The position numbers and the translations under genes are program-made. Shown here in pieces: positions 53,113 through 62,293 of a DNA stretch of 64,000 nucleotides. Within the stretch, counting starts at the first letter, position 1. Every line of letters begins with the position of its first letter. The stretch covers positions 1 through 64,000 of the forward strand of contig CAWFGC010000009.1 of the NCBI GenBank assembly GCA_963815185.1, given 5' to 3'. A model generated the notes under the pieces. It was not told the DNA's origin. It saw only the letters and a program-made list of their open reading frames with translations, and ran no database searches. This DNA comes from SHZL01 sp963815185 (lineage in GTDB: Bacteria > Pseudomonadota > Gammaproteobacteria > Xanthomonadales > SZUA-36).

Positions 53113-56100
53113 ATGGCTGAGCTCGAGCCCGCAACCCATCTCGATGACTACACCCTGGATGACCGCTATGGCCGCGACCGCGGCAGGGTGTTGTTGACCG
53201 GCACTCAAGCCCTGGTGCGCGTGGCGCTAATGCAGGCTGCGATGGACCGCAGGGACGGGCGTCATACCGCCGGATTCGTCACCGGTTATCGCGGCTCGCC
53301 GCTGGGTTCGGTTGACATCGAGTTGTGGCGCGCCAAGCGCTTCCTCGAGGAACATCGCATCGACTTCCTGCCGGCGATCAATGAAGACCTCGCGGCCACG
53401 GCGGTAATCGGAACGCAGCAGGTGGAGGGCGATCCCAACAAGACCGTCGATGGTGTGTTCAGCATCTGGTACGGCAAGGGCCCCGGGGTGGACCGCGCAG
53501 GCGACGCGATGAAGCACGGCAATGCCTATGGCAGCTCGCCCAACGGCGGCGTGCTGGTCGTTGCCGGTGACGATCACGGCTGCGTTTCCTCCAGCATGTC
53601 GCACCAATCCGACGTTGCGTTCATGGCCTGGTTCATGCCGACTTTGAATCCGGCCAGTGTCGCGGAGTACCTCGAGTTCGGCCTGTACGGATTCGCCCTG
53701 TCACGCTTCTCCGGCACCTGGGTCGGCTTCAAGGCGATCTCGGAAACGGTTGAAAGCGCAGCTTCGGTCGAACTGCCCGAACTGCCGCACTACGCGCTGC
53801 CGGCAGACTTTCAGGCGCCTGCGAGCGGCCTGCACTACCGCTGGCCGGATTTCCCCGGGCCCCAGGTCGAAGCCCGCATGGTCAGCAAGGTCGATGCCAT
53901 CCGCGCCTTCGCCCGCACCAATCCGATCGACCGCTGCATTTACAACATTCCCGCTGCCCGCTTTGGCATCGTCACCACCGGCAAGGGCCATCTCGACCTG
54001 ATGGAGGCTTTGCACCTGCTCGGCATCGATGAAACCCGGGCGCGGGAAATCGGCATCGACATCTACAAGGTCGGCATGGTCTGGCCGCTGGAAACCGAGG
54101 GCGCGCGGAAGTTTCTTCGCGGCAAGGAAGAAGCGATGGTGGTCGAGGAAAAGCGCGGCATCATCGAGAGCCAGCTCAAAGAGTTTTTGTACGATTTTCC
54201 CGGCGACAAACCGAACCGCATGGTGGGCAAGTATGACGAGGCCGGCCAGCCGCTGGTGCCCTGGGTCGGCGAGTTGAGCCCGACACTGCTGGCGCCCCTG
54301 GTCGCCAAACGCCTGATCCACGAATTTCCGGAGCTCAATTTCGATGCCGAGCTGGCTGCGATCGAAACCAGCAAGGTGAACGTTGCTGCATTCGACGGCG
54401 TCAAGCGGCTGCCGTTCTTCTGTTCCGGCTGCCCGCACAATACCTCGACCCGGGTGCCGCAAGGCAGCCAGGCGCTGGCCGGTATCGGCTGCCATTTCAT
54501 GGCCTCGTGGATGGACCGCGAAACCGAGTCTCTGATTCAAATGGGCGGCGAAGGTGTCAACTGGGTGGGTAAGTCCCGCTTTACCGGCAACCAACACATT
54601 TTCCAGAACCTGGGCGAGGGCACCTACTTCCACTCAGGCTATATGGCCATTCGCCAGGCCATTGCCGCCGGCGCCAATATCACCTACAAGATCCTGTTCA
54701 ATGACGCGGTGGCCATGACCGGGGGCCAGCCCGTCGACGGCAAAATCAGCGTAGCGGCCATCGCCCAGCAGGTTCGCGCGGAGGGCGTAAGCAGAATCGC
54801 CGTGATGAGCGACGAGCCGGAAAAGTTCGATTCATCTCTGTTCCCTGCGGATGTGAGCTTTCACGACCGCGACGGGCTCGATGCGGTGCAGCGGGAACTG
54901 CGCGAAATTCCGGGCGTCACCGTGCTGATTTACGACCAGGCCTGCGCCGCTGAAAAACGCCGCAAGCGCAAACGCGGCACCTACCCGGACCCTGCCAGGC
55001 GCCTGTTCATCAACGAACTGGTCTGCGAGGGCTGTGGTGACTGCTCGGTGCAGTCCAACTGCCTTTCGATCGTGCCGGTCGAAACCGAACTCGGCCGCAA
55101 GCGGCGCATCGATCAAAGTTCCTGCAACAAGGACTATTCCTGCGTCAAGGGCTTTTGTCCCAGCTTCGTTACCGTCGAAGGCGGGCAGTTGCGCCAACCC
55201 GCGGTGCGGGAACTCGGCCACGAACTGGCGGCGCACATGGCGGTATTGCCCACACCGGCCTTACCGCATCCCAGCCAGGTGTACGACCTTCTGGTTGGCG
55301 GTGTCGGTGGCACCGGCGTGATCACCGTCGGCGCACTGATCGTGATGGCGGCACACCTGGAAGGTAAAGGCGCCTCCGGACTGGATTTCACGGGCTTCGC
55401 TCAGAAAGGCGGCACGGTGCTGAGCTATATACGCATCGGCCCGTCTCCACAAGCCTTGCAACAGGTGCGCATAGACAGCGGCCGGGCGGACACCCTGATT
55501 GCCTGTGACCTGGTGGTGGGTACGGACCCGCGCGCGCTGGAAGTGTTGAGCCGCAATTGGACTCAGGCATTGGTCAACACCTTCGAGACGCCCACCGGGG
55601 ATTTCATGCGCAACCGCGATCTGCAGATGCAAACCCAACAGCGCCTGGACTTCTTGCGTGGGCTGCTGGGGGCTGAGCGGGTATCCGTTTTTGACGCCAA
55701 TACGCTGGCCGAGGCGTTGTTGGGCCACGCGATTTTTTCCAACGTGATGATGCTGGGTTTCGCCTGGCAGCGCGGCCTGGTGCCGGTGTCGCTACAGGCA
55801 CTGCGACGTGCGATCGAACTCAACGGCGTTGCGGTCAGGGAAAACCAGAACGCGTTCGACTGGGGGCGGCTGGCGGCGAACGACCTGCACGCGGTGCTGC
55901 AACTCGCGCATATGCCGGCAGAACCATCCGCACCCCGCTCGCTGGATGAAATGATTGACACCCGGGCGGCATTTCTGACCGATTATCAGAATGCCGCCTG
56001 GGCGCGCCGCTACCGGGACACCGTGGAGCGGGTGCGCCAGGCGGAATCGGCCCTGGGATGCCGCCAGCAGGTACTCACCGAAACCGTTGCCAGGTACCTG

Positions 56101-56649
56101 TTCAAGTTGATGGCCTACAAGGACGAGTACGAGGTGGCACGGCTGTATACCCAAAGTGACTTCCTGGACAAGGTCAATGAGGCCTTCGAAGGCGACTACC
56201 GGCTAAAGCTGAATCTGGCACCGCCGATCCTGAATGGCAAACGCGATTGGCAGGGCCGGCCCGTCAAACGCCAGTTCGGTCCGTGGATGCTGGGCGTGAT
56301 GCGTTGGCTGGCCCATGGCAAGATCCTGCGGGGCACGCCGCTGGATCCTTTTGGCTATACCGGGGAGCGGCGCGATGAGCGGCGCCTGATCGCCGAATAT
56401 CGATCAATGCTGGACGCGGTTCTCGACGCACTGACCGGGGAAAACCTGGAATCCGCCGTGACGCTGGCCTCACTACCAGACCAGGTACGCGGTTTCGGGC
56501 CGGTCAAAGCCGAGGCAATTGCCGAGATGCGTGCCGAGAGAACGCGGCTGATGCAGCAGATGGGGTCAGAGCAGCATGGGGTCAGAGTAAAGTGCCAGAG
56601 TAGCGTTTCGGCTACTCTGGCACTTTACTCTGACCCCATTCCTCCCTGA
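53113..56649 (+). CDS. Indolepyruvate-type 2-oxoacid:ferredoxin oxidoreductase, fused alpha-beta-gamma
   Basis: 1,178 residues. The N-terminal part has GYRGSPLGSVD and EDLAATAVIGTQQ. A central TPP part has FFCSGCPHNTSTRVP (about 435-448), GGEGVNWVG and ILFNDAVAMTGGQP. A cysteine-rich patch, CEGCGDCSVQSNC (about 638-650), is probably an iron-sulfur site. The IorB-like gamma domain begins at LVGGVGGTGVITVG (about 725). Enzymes of this layout oxidise aryl or branched 2-oxoacids to acyl-CoA and CO2, reducing ferredoxin. The last 25 or so codons lie in a perfect hairpin shared with the convergent apbE gene, so the natural tail may be altered. Confidence 0.9.
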   Translation: MAELEPATHLDDYTLDDRYGRDRGRVLLTGTQALVRVALMQAAMDRRDGRHTAGFVTGYRGSPLGSVDIELWRAKRFLEEHRIDFLPAINEDLAATAVIGTQQVEGDPNKTVDGVFSIWYGKGPGVDRAGDAMKHGNAYGSSPNGGVLVVAGDDHGCVSSSMSHQSDVAFMAWFMPTLNPASVAEYLEFGLYGFALSRFSGTWVGFKAISETVESAASVELPELPHYALPADFQAPASGLHYRWPDFPGPQVEARMVSKVDAIRAFARTNPIDRCIYNIPAARFGIVTTGKGHLDLMEALHLLGIDETRAREIGIDIYKVGMVWPLETEGARKFLRGKEEAMVVEEKRGIIESQLKEFLYDFPGDKPNRMVGKYDEAGQPLVPWVGELSPTLLAPLVAKRLIHEFPELNFDAELAAIETSKVNVAAFDGVKRLPFFCSGCPHNTSTRVPQGSQALAGIGCHFMASWMDRETESLIQMGGEGVNWVGKSRFTGNQHIFQNLGEGTYFHSGYMAIRQAIAAGANITYKILFNDAVAMTGGQPVDGKISVAAIAQQVRAEGVSRIAVMSDEPEKFDSSLFPADVSFHDRDGLDAVQRELREIPGVTVLIYDQACAAEKRRKRKRGTYPDPARRLFINELVCEGCGDCSVQSNCLSIVPVETELGRKRRIDQSSCNKDYSCVKGFCPSFVTVEGGQLRQPAVRELGHELAAHMAVLPTPALPHPSQVYDLLVGGVGGTGVITVGALIVMAAHLEGKGASGLDFTGFAQKGGTVLSYIRIGPSPQALQQVRIDSGRADTLIACDLVVGTDPRALEVLSRNWTQALVNTFETPTGDFMRNRDLQMQTQQRLDFLRGLLGAERVSVFDANTLAEALLGHAIFSNVMMLGFAWQRGLVPVSLQALRRAIELNGVAVRENQNAFDWGRLAANDLHAVLQLAHMPAEPSAPRSLDEMIDTRAAFLTDYQNAAWARRYRDTVERVRQAESALGCRQQVLTETVARYLFKLMAYKDEYEVARLYTQSDFLDKVNEAFEGDYRLKLNLAPPILNGKRDWQGRPVKRQFGPWMLGVMRWLAHGKILRGTPLDPFGYTGERRDERRLIAEYRSMLDAVLDALTGENLESAVTLASLPDQVRGFGPVKAEAIAEMRAERTRLMQQMGSEQHGVRVKCQSSVSATLALYSDPIPP
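56576..56639. terminator. Perfect 29-bp-stem hairpin shared by convergent genes
   Basis: The arms at 56576-56604 and 56611-56639 are exact inverted copies (ATGGGGTCAGAGTAAAGTGC... against ...GCACTTTACTCTGACCCCAT) around a 6-base loop. Further TGGGGTCAGA and CTGACCCCATT boxes flank it at 56561 and 56646. It contains the apbE stop codon and the 3' end of the indolepyruvate oxidoreductase gene. It would work as a bidirectional terminator; its boxes resemble REP-associated repeats. Confidence 0.8.
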
Positions 56650-57764
56650 CCCCATTCCTCCTCGCAAAGCGCCGGCTTTACGGCTTCGCCTGTTGAATCA
56701 TCGGTCGGGCCGGTCGTGACAATCACCCTGTTGACCTCGCCGGCAAAGCGCACCCGCCGTTCCATTTCCGGGGTAAGGTAAACCGTTCCGGCTTCATCGA
56801 CGACCAGCACCTGGGTCAAACCGAGCGCCCGGGCCACCGCCGGCCAGTCGCTCAGGCCCGCAACCACCAGCGCGGTCGCGGCCGCATCTGCCACCATACC
56901 CACATCGGTGATTACCGTGACCGATGCGACACCCTGTACCGGCCAGCCGGTATGCGGGTCGAGAATATGCGGGTAACGCTTTTGCTCATCCTGGCGAAAA
57001 CGTTCGTAGTTGCCCGAAGTGAACAGCGATTCATCACCATGGACCTCAACCGCTCCGATGACGCCGCCGCCAGGTTTCCTGATCGCCACTCGCCATGGCC
57101 GGTCCCCATGCAGTCCCATCGCGCGCAGATCGCCCCCCGCGTTGACAATGGCGCTGGTGATTCCGAGTTCCCGCAGATGCCTGATGGCCAAATCCGCAGC
57201 ATAACCTTTGGCAATGCCGCCGAAGTCCAGTTGCACATAGGGGTTGTCGGAACCCACTTGCAGGCCGTCGATGTGAATGTCCAGGCTTGAAGGTTTGTGG
57301 TCCATGATCTGATCGATCTGTTCCTGGCTCGGAGGCGGGCCAATGACCGGAAAGTCGGAGGTGTGGAATCCCCACAGCCCGATCAGCCCACCGATAGCCG
57401 GGTTGAAGCGGCCCTGGCTACGCTCTTCGATCAACTGCGAGCAGCGGATCATTTCAACGATGCCGGCGTCGGCTTCTGCTGTCTGCCCGCGGGCAAAAGC
57501 GCGGTTGATATCGGTCAGGCGCCCCGGCTCCCAGGCATGCCAATCCTTTTGCATGCCCTGGAACATCTGCTGCAAATCCGCCATCGCGCGGCTGGCCTGC
57601 TCCTCACTCGCGCCCCAGAGTTTAATCTCGACGATGGTGCCGAATACGAACAGTTCGGCGCTGCGCTCTTCGTCACGATGGCACGCCGTCACACCGAGCG
57701 AAAAAGCGATTACGGCAATCGAAAACCCGGCCCTCAAGGACCTGGTTGGGAAATGGATTTTCAT
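56625..57764 (-). CDS. apbE: FAD:protein FMN transferase ApbE (lipoprotein)
   Basis: 379 residues. Lipoprotein signal (GFSIAVIAFSLGVTAC). Body: FVFGTIVEIKLWG, FNPAIGGLIGLWGFH, VQLDFGGIAKGYAADLAIRHLRELG, VNAGGDLRAMG, HILDPHTGWPV and DAAATALVV, the ApbE signature blocks. It attaches FMN covalently to flavoprotein subunits such as RnfG/RnfD or NqrB/C outside the cytoplasmic membrane. It is convergent with the indolepyruvate oxidoreductase and divergent from the Kor operon. An RnfB-like gene 5 kb away makes an Rnf-type complex an obvious target, but no RnfG or RnfD is in the window. Confidence 0.92.
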   Translation of the reverse strand: MKIHFPTRSLRAGFSIAVIAFSLGVTACHRDEERSAELFVFGTIVEIKLWGASEEQASRAMADLQQMFQGMQKDWHAWEPGRLTDINRAFARGQTAEADAGIVEMIRCSQLIEERSQGRFNPAIGGLIGLWGFHTSDFPVIGPPPSQEQIDQIMDHKPSSLDIHIDGLQVGSDNPYVQLDFGGIAKGYAADLAIRHLRELGITSAIVNAGGDLRAMGLHGDRPWRVAIRKPGGGVIGAVEVHGDESLFTSGNYERFRQDEQKRYPHILDPHTGWPVQGVASVTVITDVGMVADAAATALVVAGLSDWPAVARALGLTQVLVVDEAGTVYLTPEMERRVRFAGEVNRVIVTTGPTDDSTGEAVKPALCEEEWGQGGMGSE

Positions 57765-58044
57765 GGGTTCGTAACCGCCCTGATAATGAACTCCAGCCAG
57801 CTAAATTGATTTAGGACAGGTTTAGGCATCAATTACCGTGGACTGCAGCAAAAAGGGCCACTATTCTAACTAACACTTGCTGCGCCTGCTGTCGAGTCGT
57901 TCAGGAAGGGCAGGCGCGGTCCATAGCATTAAGATCCCATAGAGAAACGCATCGTTATGGGGAACAATGTCCCTCAGGGGTAAAAATTGCAGAGATCACG
58001 GAAATCAGTTGAACACAACAGACAAAAAAATTGAGCGGCAACCG
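57765..58044. other. Divergent intergenic region
   Basis: About 280 bp between apbE and the Kor operon. It should hold promoters for both directions. I cannot assign specific boxes. Confidence 0.4.
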
Positions 58045-58320
58045 ATGAACCAGCACCTGGCCCAGGTGCCGGAGGGTCGTGTTCACGTCATTGTCGAGCG
58101 CTGCAAGGAGTGCAACTTTTGTATCACCTATTGTCCGACCAAGGTTCTGGCCTATTCAGAAGACACCAATGCCAGGGGTTACCGCTTCCCGATGGTAGCA
58201 GCGGGCAAGGAGTCCGCCTGCATACTCTGCCGCTTCTGCGACATGATCTGCCCGGAGTTGGCAATATTCACCACGGATGTAAACGATGAACACAAGCAGG
58301 GCGAATCCAGTGCCGGATAG
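58045..58320 (+). CDS. korD: Ferredoxin-like delta subunit of 2-oxoacid:ferredoxin oxidoreductase
   Basis: 91 residues from the ATG at 58045. Two CxxCxxCxxxC clusters: C20/C23/C26/C30 (CKECNFCITYCP) and C59/C62/C65/C69 (CILCRFCDMICPE), so two [4Fe-4S] centres. It overlaps korA by 35 bp. It probably relays electrons from the KorAB TPP site to ferredoxin or to the HdrA-like flavoprotein. Confidence 0.87.
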   Translation: MNQHLAQVPEGRVHVIVERCKECNFCITYCPTKVLAYSEDTNARGYRFPMVAAGKESACILCRFCDMICPELAIFTTDVNDEHKQGESSAG

Positions 58321-59497
58321 CGCAGCCGTAACACCACTGCACGCGGAACGCGAAGCACGGGTGCTGACCGGCTCGCACTTCATGACGGGTGATGATGCCT
58401 GTGCCGAGGGCGCACTGGCAGGGGGTTGCGATTTCTTTGCCGGGTACCCGATCACACCGTCGACGGAAATCGCGGAACACCTGGTATCGCGGTTGCCTGC
58501 GGTGGGCGGAAAATTCGTGCAGATGGAGGATGAACTCGCCAGCATGGCTGCCATTATCGGTGCGTCCGCTGCGGGCGCGCGCAGCTTTACCGCGACCTCG
58601 GGCCCGGGATTCAGCCTGATGATGGAGAACATCGGTCTTGCCGCGATGATGGAACTGCCCTGCGTGGTGGCCAATGTCCAACGCGCCTCCCCCTCGACCG
58701 GATTGCCGACCATGGTCGGACAGTCCGACATCCTCCAGGCCAGGTGGGGTTCACACGGTGATATTGGCATCATCGCCTACTGCCCGGAATCGCCACAGGA
58801 GTGTTTCGACCTGACCGTCGAGGCATTCAGGGCGGCCGATCGCTACCGCGTGCCGGTCTTCGTACTGATGGACGAGATTATCGGCCATATGAGCGAACGC
58901 GTGGTCATTCCGGCGGCCGCAGATCTGCCCACGCCAGCGCGCAAGGGGCCGCGACATCCGCCCGGCGAGAAGCCGTTTCTGAGCTATGTGCCCGACGAGG
59001 ACGATCTGGTGCCACCGATTGCGCATGCCGGTGAAGGTTACAAGGTGCATATGACCGGACTGACGCACGATGAACGCGGCTATCCTGCCATGAATGCCGA
59101 GACCCACGACCAACTCGTCAACCGGCTGGTCGACAAGGTGCGTCTCAACGCCTCGAAAATAGAAATGTACGAAGAACTGCAAGTAGACGATGCCGATACG
59201 GTCGTGATCGCCTTTGGCTGCACGGCGCGTTCGGCGCGGCGGGCGGTCAAGCAGGCGCGGAGTGAAGGGCTGAAGTGTGGCCTGCTCCGGCTTTTGACGA
59301 TCTGGCCCTTCCCGGAAGGGCGCATCCGCAGACTCATCGAAGCCGGCACGGTCAAACGTTTTATCGTGCCCGAAATAAACCTCGGCCAGCTGCGGCGTGA
59401 AGTCGAGCGCCTGACCAGTCTGCCGGTCATGCGCCTGAACCATGCCGGCGGCGCGATGCCGAAACCGGATGCAATCCTGGAGTTGATCAGAGCATGA
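58286..59497 (+). CDS. korA: 2-oxoacid:acceptor oxidoreductase alpha subunit
   Basis: 403 residues. GCDFFAGYPITPSTEIAEHL (54-60) is the alpha-subunit signature, followed by QMEDELASMAAIIGASAAGARSFTATSGPGFSLMMENIGLA. RASPSTGLPTMVGQSDIL and VPVFVLMDEIIGHMSERV are typical of 2-oxoglutarate-type KorA. With KorB it decarboxylates 2-oxoglutarate or a related 2-oxoacid to the acyl-CoA. It overlaps korD and korB. Confidence 0.92.
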   Translation: MNTSRANPVPDSAAVTPLHAEREARVLTGSHFMTGDDACAEGALAGGCDFFAGYPITPSTEIAEHLVSRLPAVGGKFVQMEDELASMAAIIGASAAGARSFTATSGPGFSLMMENIGLAAMMELPCVVANVQRASPSTGLPTMVGQSDILQARWGSHGDIGIIAYCPESPQECFDLTVEAFRAADRYRVPVFVLMDEIIGHMSERVVIPAAADLPTPARKGPRHPPGEKPFLSYVPDEDDLVPPIAHAGEGYKVHMTGLTHDERGYPAMNAETHDQLVNRLVDKVRLNASKIEMYEELQVDDADTVVIAFGCTARSARRAVKQARSEGLKCGLLRLLTIWPFPEGRIRRLIEAGTVKRFIVPEINLGQLRREVERLTSLPVMRLNHAGGAMPKPDAILELIRA

Positions 59498-60324
59498 GCG
59501 CCATCGAAATCAGCGTTAAAAACACCATTGACAGCCATCCCGCGGACCATTTGCTGCGAGCGGACCGTTTCCCCCACATCCTGTGCCCGGGTTGCGGCAT
59601 CGGAACGGTCATTCACGGCTACGCCCACGCCATCGCGGCATCCGGCATTCCGGAAGACCAACACGTGTGCGTGTCCGGCATCGGCTGCAGCGGCAGGGCA
59701 GCGGGTTATGTGAATGTCGACTCTTACCATTCGACCCACGGCCGGGCGCTGCCGTTCGCGCTGGGCATCGCCGTGCACAAACCGGAATTGCGGGTAACGG
59801 TCATCAGCGGTGACGGCGACCTCTCCTCCATCGGCGGCAATCACCTGATCCATGCCGCCCGCCGTAACGTCAATCTGACCGTGATCTGCATCAATAACTT
59901 TACCTATGGCATGACCGGCGGCCAGGCCGGCCCGACAACACCGATCGGCGCCAGAGGAACCACCGCACCCAAGGGGGTCGTGGACATGCCATTCAATCTT
60001 CCCTACCTCACCAAAGCGACCGGCGCCTCGTTCGTGGCGCGCTGGACCATCATCCACGTGCGTGAGTTCCAGGCCGCGGTGCTGCGGGCGATGCAAAAGA
60101 ACGGTTTCTCCTTCATCGAAGTACTGGCGCCGTGCCCGACCAGTTTTGGCAAATCCAACAACATCGGCGACGGCTTGCACGAGGTCGAGATTTACCGCGA
60201 GCGCTGCCGCGTCGAGAACGGCGCGACGAATCTGGAAGATTTCGACATCGACCTGCTCGACCCCAACAAGCCGATCACCGTCGGCAATTTCGTCGACATC
60301 GAACGCAAGCCCTTTATGCCTTAG
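59494..60324 (+). CDS. korB: 2-oxoacid:acceptor oxidoreductase beta (TPP) subunit
   Basis: 276 residues. ILCPGCGIGTVI (C31, C34), VSGIGCSGRAAGYVNVDSYHSTHGRALPFALG, and the TPP/Mg motif VISGDGDLSSIGGNH...FTYGMTGGQAGPTTP. ATGA overlap with korA. It is the TPP-binding catalytic subunit. Confidence 0.92.
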   Translation: MSAIEISVKNTIDSHPADHLLRADRFPHILCPGCGIGTVIHGYAHAIAASGIPEDQHVCVSGIGCSGRAAGYVNVDSYHSTHGRALPFALGIAVHKPELRVTVISGDGDLSSIGGNHLIHAARRNVNLTVICINNFTYGMTGGQAGPTTPIGARGTTAPKGVVDMPFNLPYLTKATGASFVARWTIIHVREFQAAVLRAMQKNGFSFIEVLAPCPTSFGKSNNIGDGLHEVEIYRERCRVENGATNLEDFDIDLLDPNKPITVGNFVDIERKPFMP

Positions 60325-60334
60325 GTCCTGGATC

Positions 60335-60904
60335 ATGTCTCAGACAGAAAATAGCCCTAAAGATTCGACCTGGCAGATCCGCTTCGGCGGTGTCGGCGGC
60401 CAGGGTATTGTGCTGTCCAGCAAGCTGCTGGGTGTGGCCGCCTCGCTGTTCGACGGCAAGGAAGCGGTTTGCACCCAGGCCTATGGGCCTGAAGCGCGTG
60501 GTGGTGCGGCGCGGTCCGACGTGGTGATCTCGGACGAGCCGGTGGACTATCCGTTCGTCACCGAGGCTGACGTGTTGGTTGCGCTGTTTCCGGAGGCCTA
60601 CAAAAAGTTTCGCCCGATGCTCAGGCCGGGCGGCATTCTGATCACCGACAGCGGCCTGGTTCAGGCATCCAGTGACGAAGAGAACGTCTGTGAGATTCCC
60701 GCCACGCAAATCGCGCAGGAACTGGGCAACCGCCTCGCCAGCAACGTCGTGATTCTGGGCTGCCTGATCGGCAAGACCGGGGTGGTCAGCCGCGAGTCGA
60801 TGGAGCAGGCCATTCGCAAATCCATGAAGGCTAAAATCGTCGACTTGAACATCAAGGCCCTCGATGCCGGCATCAGCTTCGCGGCCAATGGCGGTGCAAC
60901 ATGA
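60335..60904 (+). CDS. korC: 2-oxoacid:acceptor oxidoreductase gamma subunit
   Basis: 189 residues. IRFGGVGGQGIVLSSKLLGVAASLFDGK, TQAYGPEARGGAARSDVVIS, LVALFPEAYKKFRPMLRPGG are the gamma-subunit blocks, which bind the CoA side of the substrate. It starts 10 bp after korB and overlaps the HdrA-like gene by 4 bp. Confidence 0.9.
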   Translation: MSQTENSPKDSTWQIRFGGVGGQGIVLSSKLLGVAASLFDGKEAVCTQAYGPEARGGAARSDVVISDEPVDYPFVTEADVLVALFPEAYKKFRPMLRPGGILITDSGLVQASSDEENVCEIPATQIAQELGNRLASNVVILGCLIGKTGVVSRESMEQAIRKSMKAKIVDLNIKALDAGISFAANGGAT

Positions 60905-62289
60905 CGGATTCCATTCTCGTTGTTGGCGGCGGCCCTGCCGGTTTGCACGCCGCGTTGCAGTGTGCCAATGCCGGGGCCAATGCGATCGTCGTTGAACGCG
61001 GCCCTGTAGTGGGGGGAAGACTGGCAGCGACCATGCTCAAGCCGTCGGCCATCGGTGACCGTTCCGAGGGTGTCCGCACACCGCTGTTCGAGGCGCTTAT
61101 TGACAACAAGAAGATCGAGATCATCACCCAGGCAAGCCTCGAAGGCATCACCGGCCGGCCGGGCAATTTCACCGTATCCATTCGCGAACGCGCCCGTTTT
61201 GTCACCGATGCCTGCACCCGTTGCAAGAACTGCAATACCGTATGCCCGGTAGTGAAGCCGAACGAATTCGATGCCGGCCTGACTTACCGCAAGGCGATCT
61301 ATACGCCGCTGTCCGATACGCTGCCCAGCCCCTATGTGATCGACGTGAACAGTTGTCTCAACACGCCGCCCAACTACCTGCCGTGCCAGCGCTGCGTGGA
61401 TGTCTGTGACGACAACGCCATTTTCTTCAATCTGGCTTTGAATACCGATCACGAACGCCAGGTTGGCGCAGTCATCCTGGCGCCCGGTTTCCGTGTCGAA
61501 GAGCCCGCGCGTTTTGCCGAGTTCGGTTACGGCGCGCACCCGGATGTCGTTACCTCCGCCGAGCTGCAACGGCTGCTGGAATCCCCCGGCCCGACGGGCG
61601 GCTATGCCTCCAAGCCATCCAATGAGGAATACCCGGCACGCGTCTTGCTGGTGTTGGAAAACCCTTCGCCTTTCGCGCTTTACATCACCGCCAGCCAGGT
61701 CCAACAATTGCTGGCGCAGGACATCGAGACCGTCGCGGTCCTGATCCTGGCCCAGCCTACGGCAGAAAGCCTGGAGGCGGCGGGGGCGCTATTCAATGAA
61801 GCCGGAATCGAGGTGTACTGGGGAGCGGGTTTCAAGGCCGGCCCGGCGGAAGAGAATGCGCTCGAGGTTTCTTACGAAGATCTCTCGATAAACCACTTCG
61901 TGCGCCGCACCTACGACCTGGTGGTCCTGTGCAGTGACGTCGAGCCGCCCGATGGCCTGGCTGAGCTGGCAACCGCAGCCGGAGTCGACCTTGCCGAAGA
62001 CGGCTATATCAAGGTCAGCGGTGGCAATGGCAGCGGTAGCGTTATCGATACCTCACGTCCGGGAGTCTTCGTAGCCGGCTGTGCCAGCGGGCCGAAGAAC
62101 ATCAAGGAGAGTCTGACAGAGGCCCAGGCTGCGGCGAGTTCGGCAGCGGCTCAACTGGATCCCAGGTTGCTGGAACCGGACGGCGCGACGGAGCCGAAAG
62201 CCGCGGGACCAGAGCGGTCTGCACAGACGCCACCGGATGACCTGCGCCGGCAATTGGAGCAACTGCTCAACGCACTGGTCAACCGGTAA
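60901..62289 (+). CDS. HdrA-like FAD and [4Fe-4S] oxidoreductase
   Basis: 462 residues. Dinucleotide-binding VVGGGPAGLHAALQCANAGA at the N-terminus. A ferredoxin insertion at about 105-169 has C105/C108/C111/C115 (CTRCKNCNTVCP) and a second set, C162/C165/C169 with C152 (CQRCVDVC). The C-terminus (SRPGVFVAGCASGPKNIKESLTEAQAAASSAAA) is an HdrA signature. HdrA-type flavoproteins split or merge electrons between ferredoxin and other carriers. It is fused into the Kor operon by overlap. The long tail is Pro/Ala-rich. Confidence 0.85.
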   Translation: MTDSILVVGGGPAGLHAALQCANAGANAIVVERGPVVGGRLAATMLKPSAIGDRSEGVRTPLFEALIDNKKIEIITQASLEGITGRPGNFTVSIRERARFVTDACTRCKNCNTVCPVVKPNEFDAGLTYRKAIYTPLSDTLPSPYVIDVNSCLNTPPNYLPCQRCVDVCDDNAIFFNLALNTDHERQVGAVILAPGFRVEEPARFAEFGYGAHPDVVTSAELQRLLESPGPTGGYASKPSNEEYPARVLLVLENPSPFALYITASQVQQLLAQDIETVAVLILAQPTAESLEAAGALFNEAGIEVYWGAGFKAGPAEENALEVSYEDLSINHFVRRTYDLVVLCSDVEPPDGLAELATAAGVDLAEDGYIKVSGGNGSGSVIDTSRPGVFVAGCASGPKNIKESLTEAQAAASSAAAQLDPRLLEPDGATEPKAAGPERSAQTPPDDLRRQLEQLLNALVNR

Positions 62290-62293
62290 GCCC

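Noticed and set aside
53701..54633. 310-codon minus-strand frame
   Set aside because: Shadow of the indolepyruvate oxidoreductase.
59080..60336. 418-codon minus-strand frame
   Set aside because: Shadow of korA/korB in high-GC DNA; no recognisable domain.
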